A DNA stretch of 10,306 nt from Campylobacterales bacterium (lineage in GTDB: Bacteria > Campylobacterota_A > Desulfurellia > JAADFJ01): the NCBI GenBank assembly GCA_027080125.1, contig JALWSW010000232.1, positions 1-10,306 on the forward strand, read 5' to 3'. The notes beneath the pieces are model-generated. The model saw nothing but the letters and a program-made list of their open reading frames with translations, searched no databases and had not been told where the DNA came from. Shown here piece after piece: positions 1 through 6,993 of the stretch; position 1 is the stretch's first letter; every line of letters begins with the position of its first letter. The position numbers were made by a program, and so were the translations under genes.

Positions 1-2
1 GT

Positions 3-164
3 TTTGAATCCGAAATGGCAATCGATGAGGATATCTTCGAAATTCTCGCTCAGACCACAGTTTTGATTACCGCCTGGCCCTATTTCAGAGAGCTTGTGCA
101 ATCAACAACAACAAGAATGGGCATACCGCCTGTAGTTATTCCTCCTTTGCAGGCTTCTGTTTAG
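3..164 (+). CDS. secB: SecB-like protein-export chaperone, C-terminal fragment
   Basis: Open frame entering from the left edge and ending at TAG 162-164; about 53 residues are visible. SecB is a cytosolic tetrameric chaperone that holds unfolded precursors and passes them to SecA. The fragment has the order typical of the SecB C-terminal half: an acidic strand end (AIDEDIFEILAQ), a helix with the WPYFRELVQSTTTRMG pattern (family form: FPYxRExxxxLTxRxG), then the proline-rich IPPVVIPP segment. Residues are TAWPY where many homologues have LFPY. The protein stops soon after the PP motif, so it lacks the long acidic SecA-binding tail of E. coli SecB and resembles the short SecB-like forms found outside Gammaproteobacteria. 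It is convergent with the slipin gene and their last 29 bp overlap. The start and N-terminus are outside the window. The family call rests on motif recognition of a short piece. Confidence 0.75.
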   Translation, partial: FESEMAIDEDIFEILAQTTVLITAWPYFRELVQSTTTRMGIPPVVIPPLQASV

Positions 165-918
165 CACTACCGACAAAGGCTTTAAACAGCTCTATGGGAA
201 TCGGAACTATTAGCGTGCTGTTATGGTCGGTCGAAACCTCCCTTACAGTCTGAAGAAATCTGAGCTGAAGCGCCTCAGGATGCGCCGATATTATACCGGC
301 TGCATCTTTTAGTCTGTTTGCAGCCTGATATTCGCCCTCTGCGTTTATAACTTTTGCCCTTCTCTCTCTTTCCGCTTCCGCCTGCTTAGCCATAGCTCTT
401 TTCATATTTTCAGGAATCTCAAGATCCTTCACCTCAACAGTGCTTACCTTTATTCCCCAAGGATCTGTATGTTTGTCGATAATCTGCTGCAACTGATTAT
501 TAACCTTGTCACGCTTGCTAAGCAGATCATCAAGATCTATCTGTCCTACCACGCTTCTTAAAGTAGTCTGGGATATTGCGCTTGTTGCTTCCACATAATC
601 GGAAATCTCAACCACCGACCGGTTCGGATCAATCACCCTGAAATAGACAACCGCATTGATTTTTACCGGAACATTATCCTTTGTGATAACCTCCTGACTT
701 GCAACATCAAGTGTTATTATTCTCAAGCTCACTCTCACCATTTTATCGACAAACGGAATTATAAAAATCATACCGGGTCCTTTGGCACCTATAAGACGAC
801 CCATTCTGAATACAACGGCACGCTCATACTCCTTTAAAACATGCACCGATGAGGAAAAAAGCAAAATAAATACGATAATCAGTCCTACCCATCCTCCAAA
901 GCCCAATGAAATATTCAT
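136..918 (-). CDS. Slipin (stomatin/prohibitin-family SPFH membrane protein)
   Basis: 260-residue membrane protein of the SPFH family, thought to form oligomeric scaffolds in lipid microdomains. One N-terminal membrane segment spans about residues 8-24. It is followed by the stomatin signature VLKEYERAVVFRMGRL and a full SPFH domain (KGPGMIFIIPFVD, then DVASQEVITKDNVPVKINAVVYFRV in two adjoining pieces). A charged coiled-coil stretch follows (AKQAEAERERRAKVINAEGE, about 180-200). A hydrophobic segment, LIVPIPIEL (236-244), lies near the C-terminus. In Pyrococcus horikoshii the matching C-terminal hydrophobic region is the target of the NfeD-type protease encoded next door. The start ATG overlaps the NfeD stop codon (ATGA), with GGGAGG four bases upstream, so the two are probably translated together. 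The length is typical for bacterial slipins. The last 29 bp lie antisense to the secB-like gene. Confidence 0.95.
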   Translation of the reverse strand: MNISLGFGGWVGLIIVFILLFSSSVHVLKEYERAVVFRMGRLIGAKGPGMIFIIPFVDKMVRVSLRIITLDVASQEVITKDNVPVKINAVVYFRVIDPNRSVVEISDYVEATSAISQTTLRSVVGQIDLDDLLSKRDKVNNQLQQIIDKHTDPWGIKVSTVEVKDLEIPENMKRAMAKQAEAERERRAKVINAEGEYQAANRLKDAAGIISAHPEALQLRFLQTVREVSTDHNSTLIVPIPIELFKAFVGSAKQKPAKEE

Positions 919-2210
919 ACCTCCTCCCTGACAATCAGCTTAGTAGTTTCTTTTCTTAATATATCAACAACAACTACAGATGCTCCCGCCTTTATCTCAT
1001 TCTCACTAACCGCATTCCATCTTTCTCCGTGAACCATCACCACTCCTTTTTCAGATATATCTGTTATTGCAACCCCACTTGCTCCGATTAATCCTTCAAA
1101 ACCGGTTACCGGAGGCTTCTTATGAATTGCTATCATTTTGGAAACTGCAAATACGATAAATATGCTTGTTCCGATTGTTATACCTGCAATTAGTCCTATC
1201 GGCACAGATAAACCGGGCGCTTCAGGTGACCCGATTATCATTGCCGAACCTATAAACAGAGAGATTGCCGCTCCTGCTGATAGCACGCCGTGTGAGCTTG
1301 AAAACAGATCGATGCCAAAAAGAACAAAGGCAAGGAGTATAAGAGCAATTCCTGATATATTTACCGGAAGTATGCTGCTTGAGAAAAGAAAAAGCAACAA
1401 ACTGATGATGCCTGTTACTCCCGGAAGTATTATGCCCGGATGGATAAGCTCGGTAAATAAACCGATAGCTGCAACCAGAAAAAGCAGATAGCTTACCGTT
1501 GGATAACTTAAAAAATGCAGAAATTGCTCCTTTGCACTCATTTTGCCGTTTAAGATTGAAATCTTCTTTGTATGGAGCAAGACCGACTTCCCATTTATAT
1601 CTATCCTGCGATTATTCAACCATAAAAGCAACTGTCGCTGATTTTGAGCAATCGTATCTATAACGTGATTTGCCAAAGCCTCCCTTGCCGTTATCGCCTT
1701 GCTCTCTTTCACCGCCATCATAAGAAACCCGGCATTTCTTTTCCTTTTTTCAGCTATTGCTCTTATCATTGCGCTCAGATAATTGGTTATCTTTTCCTTC
1801 ATAATCCTGTTTTTCCCGCCAAAAAAACCGAGCGAGACCGGATGGGCAGCCCCAATCGAGGTAGCCGGAGCCATTGCTGCGATATCGCATGAGGCAAGTA
1901 TAAATGTTCCCGCTGAAGCCGCTCTTGCTCCTGAGGGAGATACATAGCAGACTGTAGGCAGTTTGCTGTTTAAAAACAGTTTTACAATCTTTTCCATAGA
2001 TGAAACAAGCCCGCCGGGCGTATCGATTTTAATTAGCATAAACTCCGCTCCTGCGGCTTTTGCCTTATGCAGCGAGGTAGCTACATAATTCGCACTTACC
2101 GGGGTAATCGGACCGGTCAGGTCAATTTCGTATGCGCTATCAGAGGCATAAACAGACGCCGAAACGACGGGAGCAGATAGAAAAATAAATATCAACAAAA
2201 CTTTTTTCAT
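915..2210 (-). CDS. nfeD: Long-form NfeD membrane serine protease (stomatin operon partner)
   Basis: 431-residue protein with three parts. A signal peptide (about 1-23, KKVLLIFIFLSAPVVSASVYA) precedes a ClpP-like protease domain (about 26-215). The domain carries the IDTPGG loop (62-67), the nucleophile Ser99 in ARAASAGT and the base Lys140 in MKEKITNY. The spacing of 41 residues equals that of Ser97/Lys138 in P. horikoshii 1510-N, so the Ser-Lys dyad looks intact. Four or five hydrophobic segments fill about 237-360, and a C-terminal OB-fold domain typical of NfeD spans about 367-431 (FEGLIGASGVAITDI). The protease domain should lie outside the inner membrane and the OB domain in the cytoplasm. 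It overlaps the slipin gene by 4 nt; family precedent is cleavage of the slipin C-terminus. GGAGG lies nine bases before the ATG. A 91-bp gap separates it from the hydrolase upstream; I see only weak promoter-like hexamers there (TATAAA without a good -35). Confidence 0.95.
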   Translation of the reverse strand: MKKVLLIFIFLSAPVVSASVYASDSAYEIDLTGPITPVSANYVATSLHKAKAAGAEFMLIKIDTPGGLVSSMEKIVKLFLNSKLPTVCYVSPSGARAASAGTFILASCDIAAMAPATSIGAAHPVSLGFFGGKNRIMKEKITNYLSAMIRAIAEKRKRNAGFLMMAVKESKAITAREALANHVIDTIAQNQRQLLLWLNNRRIDINGKSVLLHTKKISILNGKMSAKEQFLHFLSYPTVSYLLFLVAAIGLFTELIHPGIILPGVTGIISLLLFLFSSSILPVNISGIALILLAFVLFGIDLFSSSHGVLSAGAAISLFIGSAMIIGSPEAPGLSVPIGLIAGITIGTSIFIVFAVSKMIAIHKKPPVTGFEGLIGASGVAITDISEKGVVMVHGERWNAVSENEIKAGASVVVVDILRKETTKLIVREEV

Positions 2211-2301
2211 ACCCTGCTGCCTCCATCGTTTGTTCTTTTTTATCTTTTCGGGAAACCTGTTTATATCACTTGAAAACTATTATTTAAGTCTCAAAGATAT
2301 C

Positions 2302-2988
2302 TCAAACGGTTTTTGACTGTCCGGGCGAAAGTATCGTTACCCTTGAGGCATCGCCTACATACTTTTTGAACTGTTCGGGATCCTGCCTGATTACATCAAA
2401 GGCATGATAATGCATAGGTATCACCTCTTTGCATCCTAATAGCTTAACCGCCTCAGCAGCATCCTTGGGTCCCATTGTGAAATTGCCGCCAATAGGCAAA
2501 AGTGCAAGATCTATATTATCCAACTGACCTATCAGTTTCATATCGGAAAACAGCCCGGTATCTCCGGCATGATAAATTGTTTTTCCGTCAAGCTGTATAA
2601 GCATTCCTGCCGGATTTCCGGTGTATGTAATCGACTCGCCTACTACCGCAGATCCATGGTGAGCAATCGTAAGCTTTACCCTCAGATTCTCATCAAAATT
2701 GAAAGCGCCGCCTATATGCATCGGGTGAACGTTTTCTGCTCCCTGCATCTGAGAATAGATAGCAAGCTCATAGGGAGCCACTATCGTTGCTTTACAGTTT
2801 TTGCTCAGATAGAGAGCATCTCCAAGATGATCGGCATGTCCGTGCGTTACAAGAATATAATCGCAATCTATTTCATCGGGTTTGATTTTGGCATCCGGAT
2901 TTCCTGAAATAAACGGGTCGATGATAATCTTTTTCGATCCTTCAAACATAAAACATGAATGTCCTATATAGGTTAGTTTTACTCCCAT
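2302..2988 (-). CDS. UPF0173 metal-dependent hydrolase (metallo-beta-lactamase fold)
   Basis: 228-residue cytosolic protein of the UPF0173 group within the metallo-beta-lactamase superfamily. No signal peptide is present. The metal ligands are all visible: His10 in IGHSCF, the THGHADH motif (His49, His51, Asp53, His54), His110/His111 in AHHGS, Asp143 in HAGDTG, and the final His193/His195 in IPMHYHAF. The length matches the family (about 225-230). Members are annotated as hydrolases, but the natural substrate is not established, so I assign only fold and metal dependence. The start is supported by AAGGAGG five bases ahead of the ATG. It follows pyrE after a 36-bp gap and is followed by a 91-bp gap before nfeD, so it may belong to the end of the biosynthetic transcript. 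Nothing in the context ties it clearly to riboflavin or pyrimidine metabolism. Confidence 0.93.
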   Translation of the reverse strand: MGVKLTYIGHSCFMFEGSKKIIIDPFISGNPDAKIKPDEIDCDYILVTHGHADHLGDALYLSKNCKATIVAPYELAIYSQMQGAENVHPMHIGGAFNFDENLRVKLTIAHHGSAVVGESITYTGNPAGMLIQLDGKTIYHAGDTGLFSDMKLIGQLDNIDLALLPIGGNFTMGPKDAAEAVKLLGCKEVIPMHYHAFDVIRQDPEQFKKYVGDASRVTILSPGQSKTV

Positions 2989-3024
2989 CTTATCCTCCTT
3001 ATATAATAAATTTTGCCATTCAGG

Positions 3025-3609
3025 TTAGCTTTCCGCTTTTTTTATCTTCTGACTGCCCGGTTTTTCTATCGCTATCCCTTCTTTGCACATCGGACATTCT
3101 GACTTTCGGTAACTCTGAACTTCTATCTCAAGCAAAGGAAAATATGGCACATCTATCTTTTTCTCTAACCCGCTGCCTCTGTCAACAAGCGCACCTGCCG
3201 CAACAACCTCTGCGCCCAATGATTTCACAATATCAATCGTTTTAATCAGCGAACCGCCTGTAGTTACGACATCCTCTATCACCGCACATCGGTCATGATT
3301 AATCTCAAAGCCTCTTCTCAATGAAAGTTCACCGGATTTTCTCTCGACAAATATCATCCTGGCAGGAAGCGCCCTTGCCGTTTCATATCCAATGAAAAGA
3401 CCGCCTATCGCAGGGGAAACAATCGTTTCAATGGCATAATTTCTGATTTTCTCAGCAATCAGTTTTCCAAGCATCTCCGCATACTTCGGATATTGCAGAA
3501 CGAGTGCGGACTGCATATAAAGCGGGCTGTGAAGTCCACTGGCAAGTTCAAAATGTCCTTCCCTTATTGCGCCGCACTTTTTATATAAATTCAGCAGTTT
3601 CTCTCTCAA
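3025..3609 (-). CDS. pyrE: Orotate phosphoribosyltransferase
   Basis: 194-residue enzyme that joins orotate and PRPP to give orotidine 5'-phosphate, the fifth step of UMP synthesis. Visible are the N-terminal HFELASGLHSPLY segment (19-31), the SPAIGG loop (65-70), the flexible catalytic loop beginning ERKSGELSLRRGF (89-101), and the PRPP-binding motif VIEDVVTTGGSL (110-121). A C-terminal CPMC pair (Cys172, Cys175) followed by KPGS is seen in the thermophile/archaeal-type PyrE branch. The start is TTG, not ATG: AAAGGAGA sits six bases upstream and no in-frame ATG exists before residue 32, inside the conserved core. This start overlaps the end of pyrF by 29 nt in another frame. Its product is the substrate of PyrF, encoded immediately upstream. 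Confidence 0.95.
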   Translation of the reverse strand: MREKLLNLYKKCGAIREGHFELASGLHSPLYMQSALVLQYPKYAEMLGKLIAEKIRNYAIETIVSPAIGGLFIGYETARALPARMIFVERKSGELSLRRGFEINHDRCAVIEDVVTTGGSLIKTIDIVKSLGAEVVAAGALVDRGSGLEKKIDVPYFPLLEIEVQSYRKSECPMCKEGIAIEKPGSQKIKKAES

Positions 3610-4309
3610 AATTGGTCTCCTTTACGATTTTCTCCAAGGTTTTTTCCGGGTTATTGGATTTGTAGATCGGACGCCCCACTACAATATAGTCGGCTCCGTT
3701 CTCGATGGCTTCTTTTGGAGTTGCAATTCTCCGCTGGTCAAATTTTGAAGCCCCTTTGGGTCTTATGCCAGGAGAGATAATCAGCTTATTGCCTATCTGC
3801 CTTCTGAGCTGGCGAATTTCATGAGGGGATGCAATAATGCCGTCCATACCGGATTTGATTGCGGTTTCAGTCAGCAGCATCGCCATATCAGATGCCTGAT
3901 ATGGAATATTCAGATCAGATGCAATATCGGCTGCTGAGAGTGAGGTTAATACCGTAACCGCCATAAGAAAAGGTCCTCTGTTGCCGGTCTCATCCTGAAA
4001 TCTTTTTACTCCCTTTACGGCTGCTCGCATCATTTTCCTTCCTCCAAGGGTATGCAGACTCAGAAAATTTGCCCCGAGTCTGGCAGCCTGATAAACTGCA
4101 TTTTCAACCGTATTCGGTATATCATGATATTTCAGGTCCAGAAATATCTTCGCATATACCGAAATCTTTCTTATGATATCAGGTCCATATTTTGTAAACA
4201 GTATTGAACCGATCTTTACCGCCGCAAGATTGCCCGATAGTCGCCTGGCAAAGTCCACAGCCTCCTCTTCCGTTTCGACATCATCTGCAAATATAACATA
4301 TTTTTTCAT
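3581..4309 (-). CDS. pyrF: Orotidine 5'-phosphate decarboxylase
   Basis: 242-residue TIM-barrel enzyme that decarboxylates OMP to UMP, the last step of pyrimidine nucleotide synthesis. The catalytic set is visible: Asp10 in the first strand (FADDVET, where many homologues read ALDV), Lys32 in AVKIG, and the DxKxxD triad Asp58-Lys60-Asp63 in FLDLKYHDIPNT. ISPGIRPKG and IVVGRPIYKS near the C-terminus form the phosphate-binding end. The length is normal. The ATG overlaps the nusB stop by 4 nt (ATGA), so translation is probably coupled. It overlaps pyrE downstream by 29 nt. pyrF and pyrE as neighbours let the two sequential enzymes be made together. Confidence 0.96.
   Translation of the reverse strand: MKKYVIFADDVETEEEAVDFARRLSGNLAAVKIGSILFTKYGPDIIRKISVYAKIFLDLKYHDIPNTVENAVYQAARLGANFLSLHTLGGRKMMRAAVKGVKRFQDETGNRGPFLMAVTVLTSLSAADIASDLNIPYQASDMAMLLTETAIKSGMDGIIASPHEIRQLRRQIGNKLIISPGIRPKGASKFDQRRIATPKEAIENGADYIVVGRPIYKSNNPEKTLEKIVKETNFERETAEFI
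3616..3623 (-). promoter_or_regulatory. Ribosome binding site supporting the TTG start of pyrE
   Basis: AAAGGAGA on the minus strand, six bases before the TTG at 3609 and within the pyrF coding sequence. It is the main evidence that pyrE begins at a TTG and overlaps pyrF. Confidence 0.75.
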
Positions 4310-4680
4310 ATTCTATCCAACACTCCGTTTATAAGTGATGCGGCTTTAGGATCAGCATACTGCTTTGCCAATCTTACTGCCTCGTTTATAACAACCGCCC
4401 TGTCATTCAGATTGTTCATAAGCTCATAGGCGCCTATTCTTAAAATCTCCTTTTCTATAATATTTAGTTCCGAAAAATTCCATTTCAGCAACTCTTCTAT
4501 CTTTTTGTCAATCTCATCAATATTTTCCCGTATGCCTTTTACATATTTTTCGACCATCAAAATCTCATTCTCGTTTTCAACGGTAGAGGTATCCTCAATC
4601 GCTTTCTCAATCGGCATATGGGCAATATCTATATTGTATAATATTTTCAGTATATTTGAACGAGCCTTTCTAAGAGACAT
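4306..4680 (-). CDS. nusB: Transcription antitermination factor NusB
   Basis: 124-residue all-helical RNA-binding protein. NusB pairs with S10 (NusE), binds boxA in rRNA leaders and limits premature termination. The N-terminal arginine-rich helix (LRKARSNILKILYNIDI, 3-19) matches the family form RxxARexxLQxLYxxD. The C-terminal half has the conserved stretch from EKEILRIGAYEL through AVVINEAVRLAKQYADPKAA to the final NGVLDRI. It is slightly shorter than E. coli NusB (139), mostly in the N-terminal part and loops. Its ATG shares one base with the ribH stop (TAATG), and no clear Shine-Dalgarno is seen, which fits re-initiation by ribosomes finishing ribH. ribH-nusB adjacency is conserved across many bacteria. 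Confidence 0.95.
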   Translation of the reverse strand: MSLRKARSNILKILYNIDIAHMPIEKAIEDTSTVENENEILMVEKYVKGIRENIDEIDKKIEELLKWNFSELNIIEKEILRIGAYELMNNLNDRAVVINEAVRLAKQYADPKAASLINGVLDRI

Positions 4681-5141
4681 TAAATCTGTTTATAAAGATT
4701 TATCATTTCGATAAGTGAGGAGGCAGCGGCAAAACCTTTGTTGCCCATTTTGCTTCCGGCTCTTGCTATTGCCTGCTCGGTTGTATCGGTCGTCAAAACA
4801 CCAAACGCTATAGGAATATCGCTTGAGAGAGCCAGTTGCGCAATCCCTTTTGAAACCTCGCTTGCTATATAATCAAAATGAGGCGTTTCGCCTCTTATCA
4901 CCGCCCCCAGAGATAAAATACCGTCAAATCCGCCTTTATTGAGCAATCTGGCAATAGTCATAGGTATCTCAAAAGCGCCGGGCACCTTATATAGCGAAAT
5001 GTTTCCCTCTTCGATGCCGTGTCGAGTAAACGAATCAAACGCTCCTTCAATCAGCCTATCCACTATCACACTGTTAAATCTGGATGCGACAACAGCAACC
5101 TTGCAGCCTTTTCCAATCAGCTTTCCTTCAACAATATTCAT
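4680..5141 (-). CDS. ribH: 6,7-dimethyl-8-ribityllumazine synthase
   Basis: 153-residue lumazine synthase. It condenses 3,4-dihydroxy-2-butanone 4-phosphate (from the RibB domain) with the ribitylaminouracil made after RibD, giving the substrate of riboflavin synthase. Members assemble into pentamers or 60-subunit shells. Key residues line up with the Bacillus numbering: Phe22 in ASRFN, the VPGAFEIP substrate loop (53-60), His88 in RGETPHFDY, and Arg127 in RAGSKMGNKG. The length is typical. The ATG overlaps the ribBA stop by one base (TAATG). A full AAGGAGGT, lying in the last codons of ribBA, sits four bases upstream of the start. Confidence 0.97.
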   Translation of the reverse strand: MNIVEGKLIGKGCKVAVVASRFNSVIVDRLIEGAFDSFTRHGIEEGNISLYKVPGAFEIPMTIARLLNKGGFDGILSLGAVIRGETPHFDYIASEVSKGIAQLALSSDIPIAFGVLTTDTTEQAIARAGSKMGNKGFAAASSLIEMINLYKQI

Positions 5142-6337
5142 TACACCTCCTTGAGCAGATGCCCCATTTTAGTCTTTTTTGTAAGCAGATAATTTTTGTT
5201 GATGCAGTTTAATCCTGTCTCAATAGGAACCCGCTGGACAATCTCAAGCCCGTAACCTGAAAGTCCCACAATCTTTTTCGGATTGTTCGTTAAAAGTCTC
5301 AGCTTTCTTATTCCAAGATCTCTTATTATCTGAGCTCCTATACCGTAATTTCGCAAATCGGCTTTGAGCCCGAGCTTTTCATTTGCCTCTACCGTGTCAT
5401 ATCCCTCATCCTGCAGGTGATAAGCCTTTATTTTGTTAATCAGACCAATGCCCCTTCCTTCCTGCTGAAGATAGATTACTGCACCTTTTCCGGCTTCATT
5501 TATCATCTTAAGCGAGGTTGCAAGTTGAGAGCCGCAATCGCATCTCATACTTCCCAAAACATCCCCGGTAAAGCAGGACGAATGAACCCTGACAAGCACC
5601 GGCTCATTTTCATCTATATCACCTTTGACTATTGCAACATGCTCTTTGTTGTCGATGTCGTTCGTATAAACAACAATCCTAAAATCGCCATATTTCGTCT
5701 GAAGATTTGCGCTTGCCGCACGATGAACCAATCTCTCATGATTTAATCGATATTTCACAATATCGGCAATCGTCACAATAGTAAGATTGAATTTTTTTGC
5801 CATCTGCTCAAGCTGAGGTCTTCTTGCCATTGTGCCGTCGTCATTCATTATTTCGCATATTACACCCGCCTCGTAAATTCCTGCCAGTCTTGCCAGATCA
5901 ACAGAGCCTTCGGTTTGCCCTACTCTCACCAGCACTCCGCCCTTTTTTGCGCGCAGCGGAAAGATATGTCCCGGTCTCGCAAGATCCTCAGGCTTGGCAT
6001 CAGGACGTATTATCGCCTGAATGGTGGTAGCCCTGTCGGCTGCGGAGATTCCGGTTGTCGTTCCCTTTACCGCATCAACTGAAACCGTGAAGGCTGTTTT
6101 GAATTTGGAATTGTTATCAACAACCATCAGCGGCAGCCCCAGTTGATCGGCTTTCTCTTCGGTAAGTGTAACGCATATCAGGCCTCTGCCGAATTTGCTC
6201 ATAAAGTTTATCGCATCCGGGGTGGCAAAGGCAGCAGCCATACAGAGATCGCCTTCATTTTCTCTGTCCTCATCATCCACCAAAATCACCATTTTCCCGT
6301 TTCTTATTTCATCTATCGCCTTTTTCACACTATCCAT
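5141..6337 (-). CDS. ribBA: Bifunctional DHBP synthase / GTP cyclohydrolase II (RibBA)
   Basis: 398-residue fusion of the two enzymes that open both branches of riboflavin synthesis. Residues 1 to about 200 form the RibB domain, which makes 3,4-dihydroxy-2-butanone 4-phosphate from ribulose 5-phosphate. They include the acidic metal loop VDDEDRENEGDL (20-31), GHIFPLRA (123-130) and CEIMNDDGTMARRP (161-174). Residues from about 205 form the RibA domain, which opens GTP. Its zinc cysteines are Cys255, Cys266 and Cys268 in SSCFTGDVLGSMRCDCGSQ, followed by QQEGRGIGL and the LLTNNPKK guanine-binding region. At residue 141 the RibB motif reads GQTEGSVDL, not the usual GHTEA; the His is a metal ligand in characterised enzymes. 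AGGAG lies five bases before the ATG. It is preceded by a 47-bp gap holding its own promoter-like sequence. Confidence 0.97.
   Translation of the reverse strand: MDSVKKAIDEIRNGKMVILVDDEDRENEGDLCMAAAFATPDAINFMSKFGRGLICVTLTEEKADQLGLPLMVVDNNSKFKTAFTVSVDAVKGTTTGISAADRATTIQAIIRPDAKPEDLARPGHIFPLRAKKGGVLVRVGQTEGSVDLARLAGIYEAGVICEIMNDDGTMARRPQLEQMAKKFNLTIVTIADIVKYRLNHERLVHRAASANLQTKYGDFRIVVYTNDIDNKEHVAIVKGDIDENEPVLVRVHSSCFTGDVLGSMRCDCGSQLATSLKMINEAGKGAVIYLQQEGRGIGLINKIKAYHLQDEGYDTVEANEKLGLKADLRNYGIGAQIIRDLGIRKLRLLTNNPKKIVGLSGYGLEIVQRVPIETGLNCINKNYLLTKKTKMGHLLKEV
5143..5150 (-). promoter_or_regulatory. Strong ribosome binding site for ribH inside the ribBA end
   Basis: The final Lys-Glu-Val codons and stop of ribBA spell AAGGAGGTGTAATG on the minus strand. 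They give a near-perfect Shine-Dalgarno four bases before the ribH start. It may raise RibH output relative to RibBA, sensible for a protein that can assemble in 60 copies. Confidence 0.75.
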
Positions 6338-6363
6338 TTTTACTCCTGCAATTTGATTTGATC

Positions 6364-6392
6364 ATTATAGCATATACTTCAACACTATGAAA
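6364..6392 (-). promoter_or_regulatory. Probable internal promoter upstream of ribBA
   Basis: In the gap between ribE and ribBA the minus strand reads TGCTATAAT: a consensus -10 (plus-strand 6364-6369) with the TGn extension (6370-6372). A partial -35, TTTTCA (4 of 6), lies 18 bp upstream at the ribE stop. A start near 6357 leaves about 20 nt of leader before the ribBA ATG, with AGGAG at 6343-6347. It could supply ribBA-ribH-nusB-pyrF-pyrE independently of the hemB promoter. Confidence 0.5.
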
Positions 6393-6993
6393 ACAGCTCG
6401 GCAAAGCTTAATTGCTCTTTAGCCCGAAGCGAAACGATTCGGTTTATATATCTTGCCAGGATATCGACCTCGATGTTAAGTTTTGAACCCACCTTTTTTG
6501 TTTTAAGCGTTGTATGCTCGAATGTATATGGAATAATCATCAATGTTATGGAATTCTCTGATGCCTGATTGATTGTCAGACTAACTCCCTCAAGTGCAAC
6601 AGAGCCTTTTGCCGCAAGAAATCGGGCTAATTTTTTATCAAATTCAACCCTCAGTTCATGAAATTTGCGCAGGTTTCTATGACGGGTGATTGTTGCGGTG
6701 CCGTCAAGATGTCCTGTGACTATATGACCGTCAATTCGGCTATTTAGAGAAAGTGCCCTTTCCAGATTTACATAACGGGCATCTTTCAAATTGGAAAGCC
6801 TTAATGTTTCCTCCGACAGATCCGCCCAAAAATAGCCTTTTTCGATTTTTGTTGCGGTCAGACATGCTCCGCTTACCGAAACGCTGTCCCCTTCCGCTAC
6901 AACCAGATTCGATTTTATTCTTATTGACAGACCCGATGAATACGCTCTTTTATCAACAATCTCCCCGGTTGCCTCTATTATTCCGCTAAACAT
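6385..6993 (-). CDS. ribE: Riboflavin synthase, alpha chain
   Basis: 202-residue enzyme that dismutates two 6,7-dimethyl-8-ribityllumazine molecules to riboflavin plus the ribitylaminouracil precursor. It has the family N-terminus MFSGIIEATGEIV (1-13) and two related lumazine-binding barrels. Repeat one has VSGACLT (40-46); repeat two has DGHIVTGHLDG (88-98) and LEGVSLTIN (134-142). A C-terminal IEVDILARYINRIV forms the trimerisation helix region. I place the start at the ATG at 6993 and not the TTG one codon earlier, because the ATG gives the canonical MFSGIIE. It overlaps the end of ribD by 8 nt, and only a weak GGGA-like site lies upstream, suggesting coupling to ribD. The symbol follows Bacillus usage; the E. 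coli name is ribC. Confidence 0.96.
   Translation of the reverse strand: MFSGIIEATGEIVDKRAYSSGLSIRIKSNLVVAEGDSVSVSGACLTATKIEKGYFWADLSEETLRLSNLKDARYVNLERALSLNSRIDGHIVTGHLDGTATITRHRNLRKFHELRVEFDKKLARFLAAKGSVALEGVSLTINQASENSITLMIIPYTFEHTTLKTKKVGSKLNIEVDILARYINRIVSLRAKEQLSFAELFS

Noticed and set aside
1138..1491. 117-residue plus-strand open frame inside nfeD
   Set aside because: It is the antisense shadow of the NfeD membrane region, with low-complexity composition and no domain; the minus-strand gene is certain.
2211..2301. Promoter or terminator between the hydrolase and nfeD
   Set aside because: TATAAA is present but the -35 matches at best 3 of 6, and the only hairpin candidate (TTTC/GAAA around CC) is too small; I list neither.
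2989..3024. Promoter before the UPF0173 hydrolase (TATTAT/TATATAA)
   Set aside because: The -10-like words lie so near the ribosome site that a transcript would start in or after it, and there is no acceptable -35.
6338..6384. FMN riboswitch ahead of ribBA
   Set aside because: Only 47 bp are available and none of the conserved RFN-element words are present; the hemB leader is also too short.
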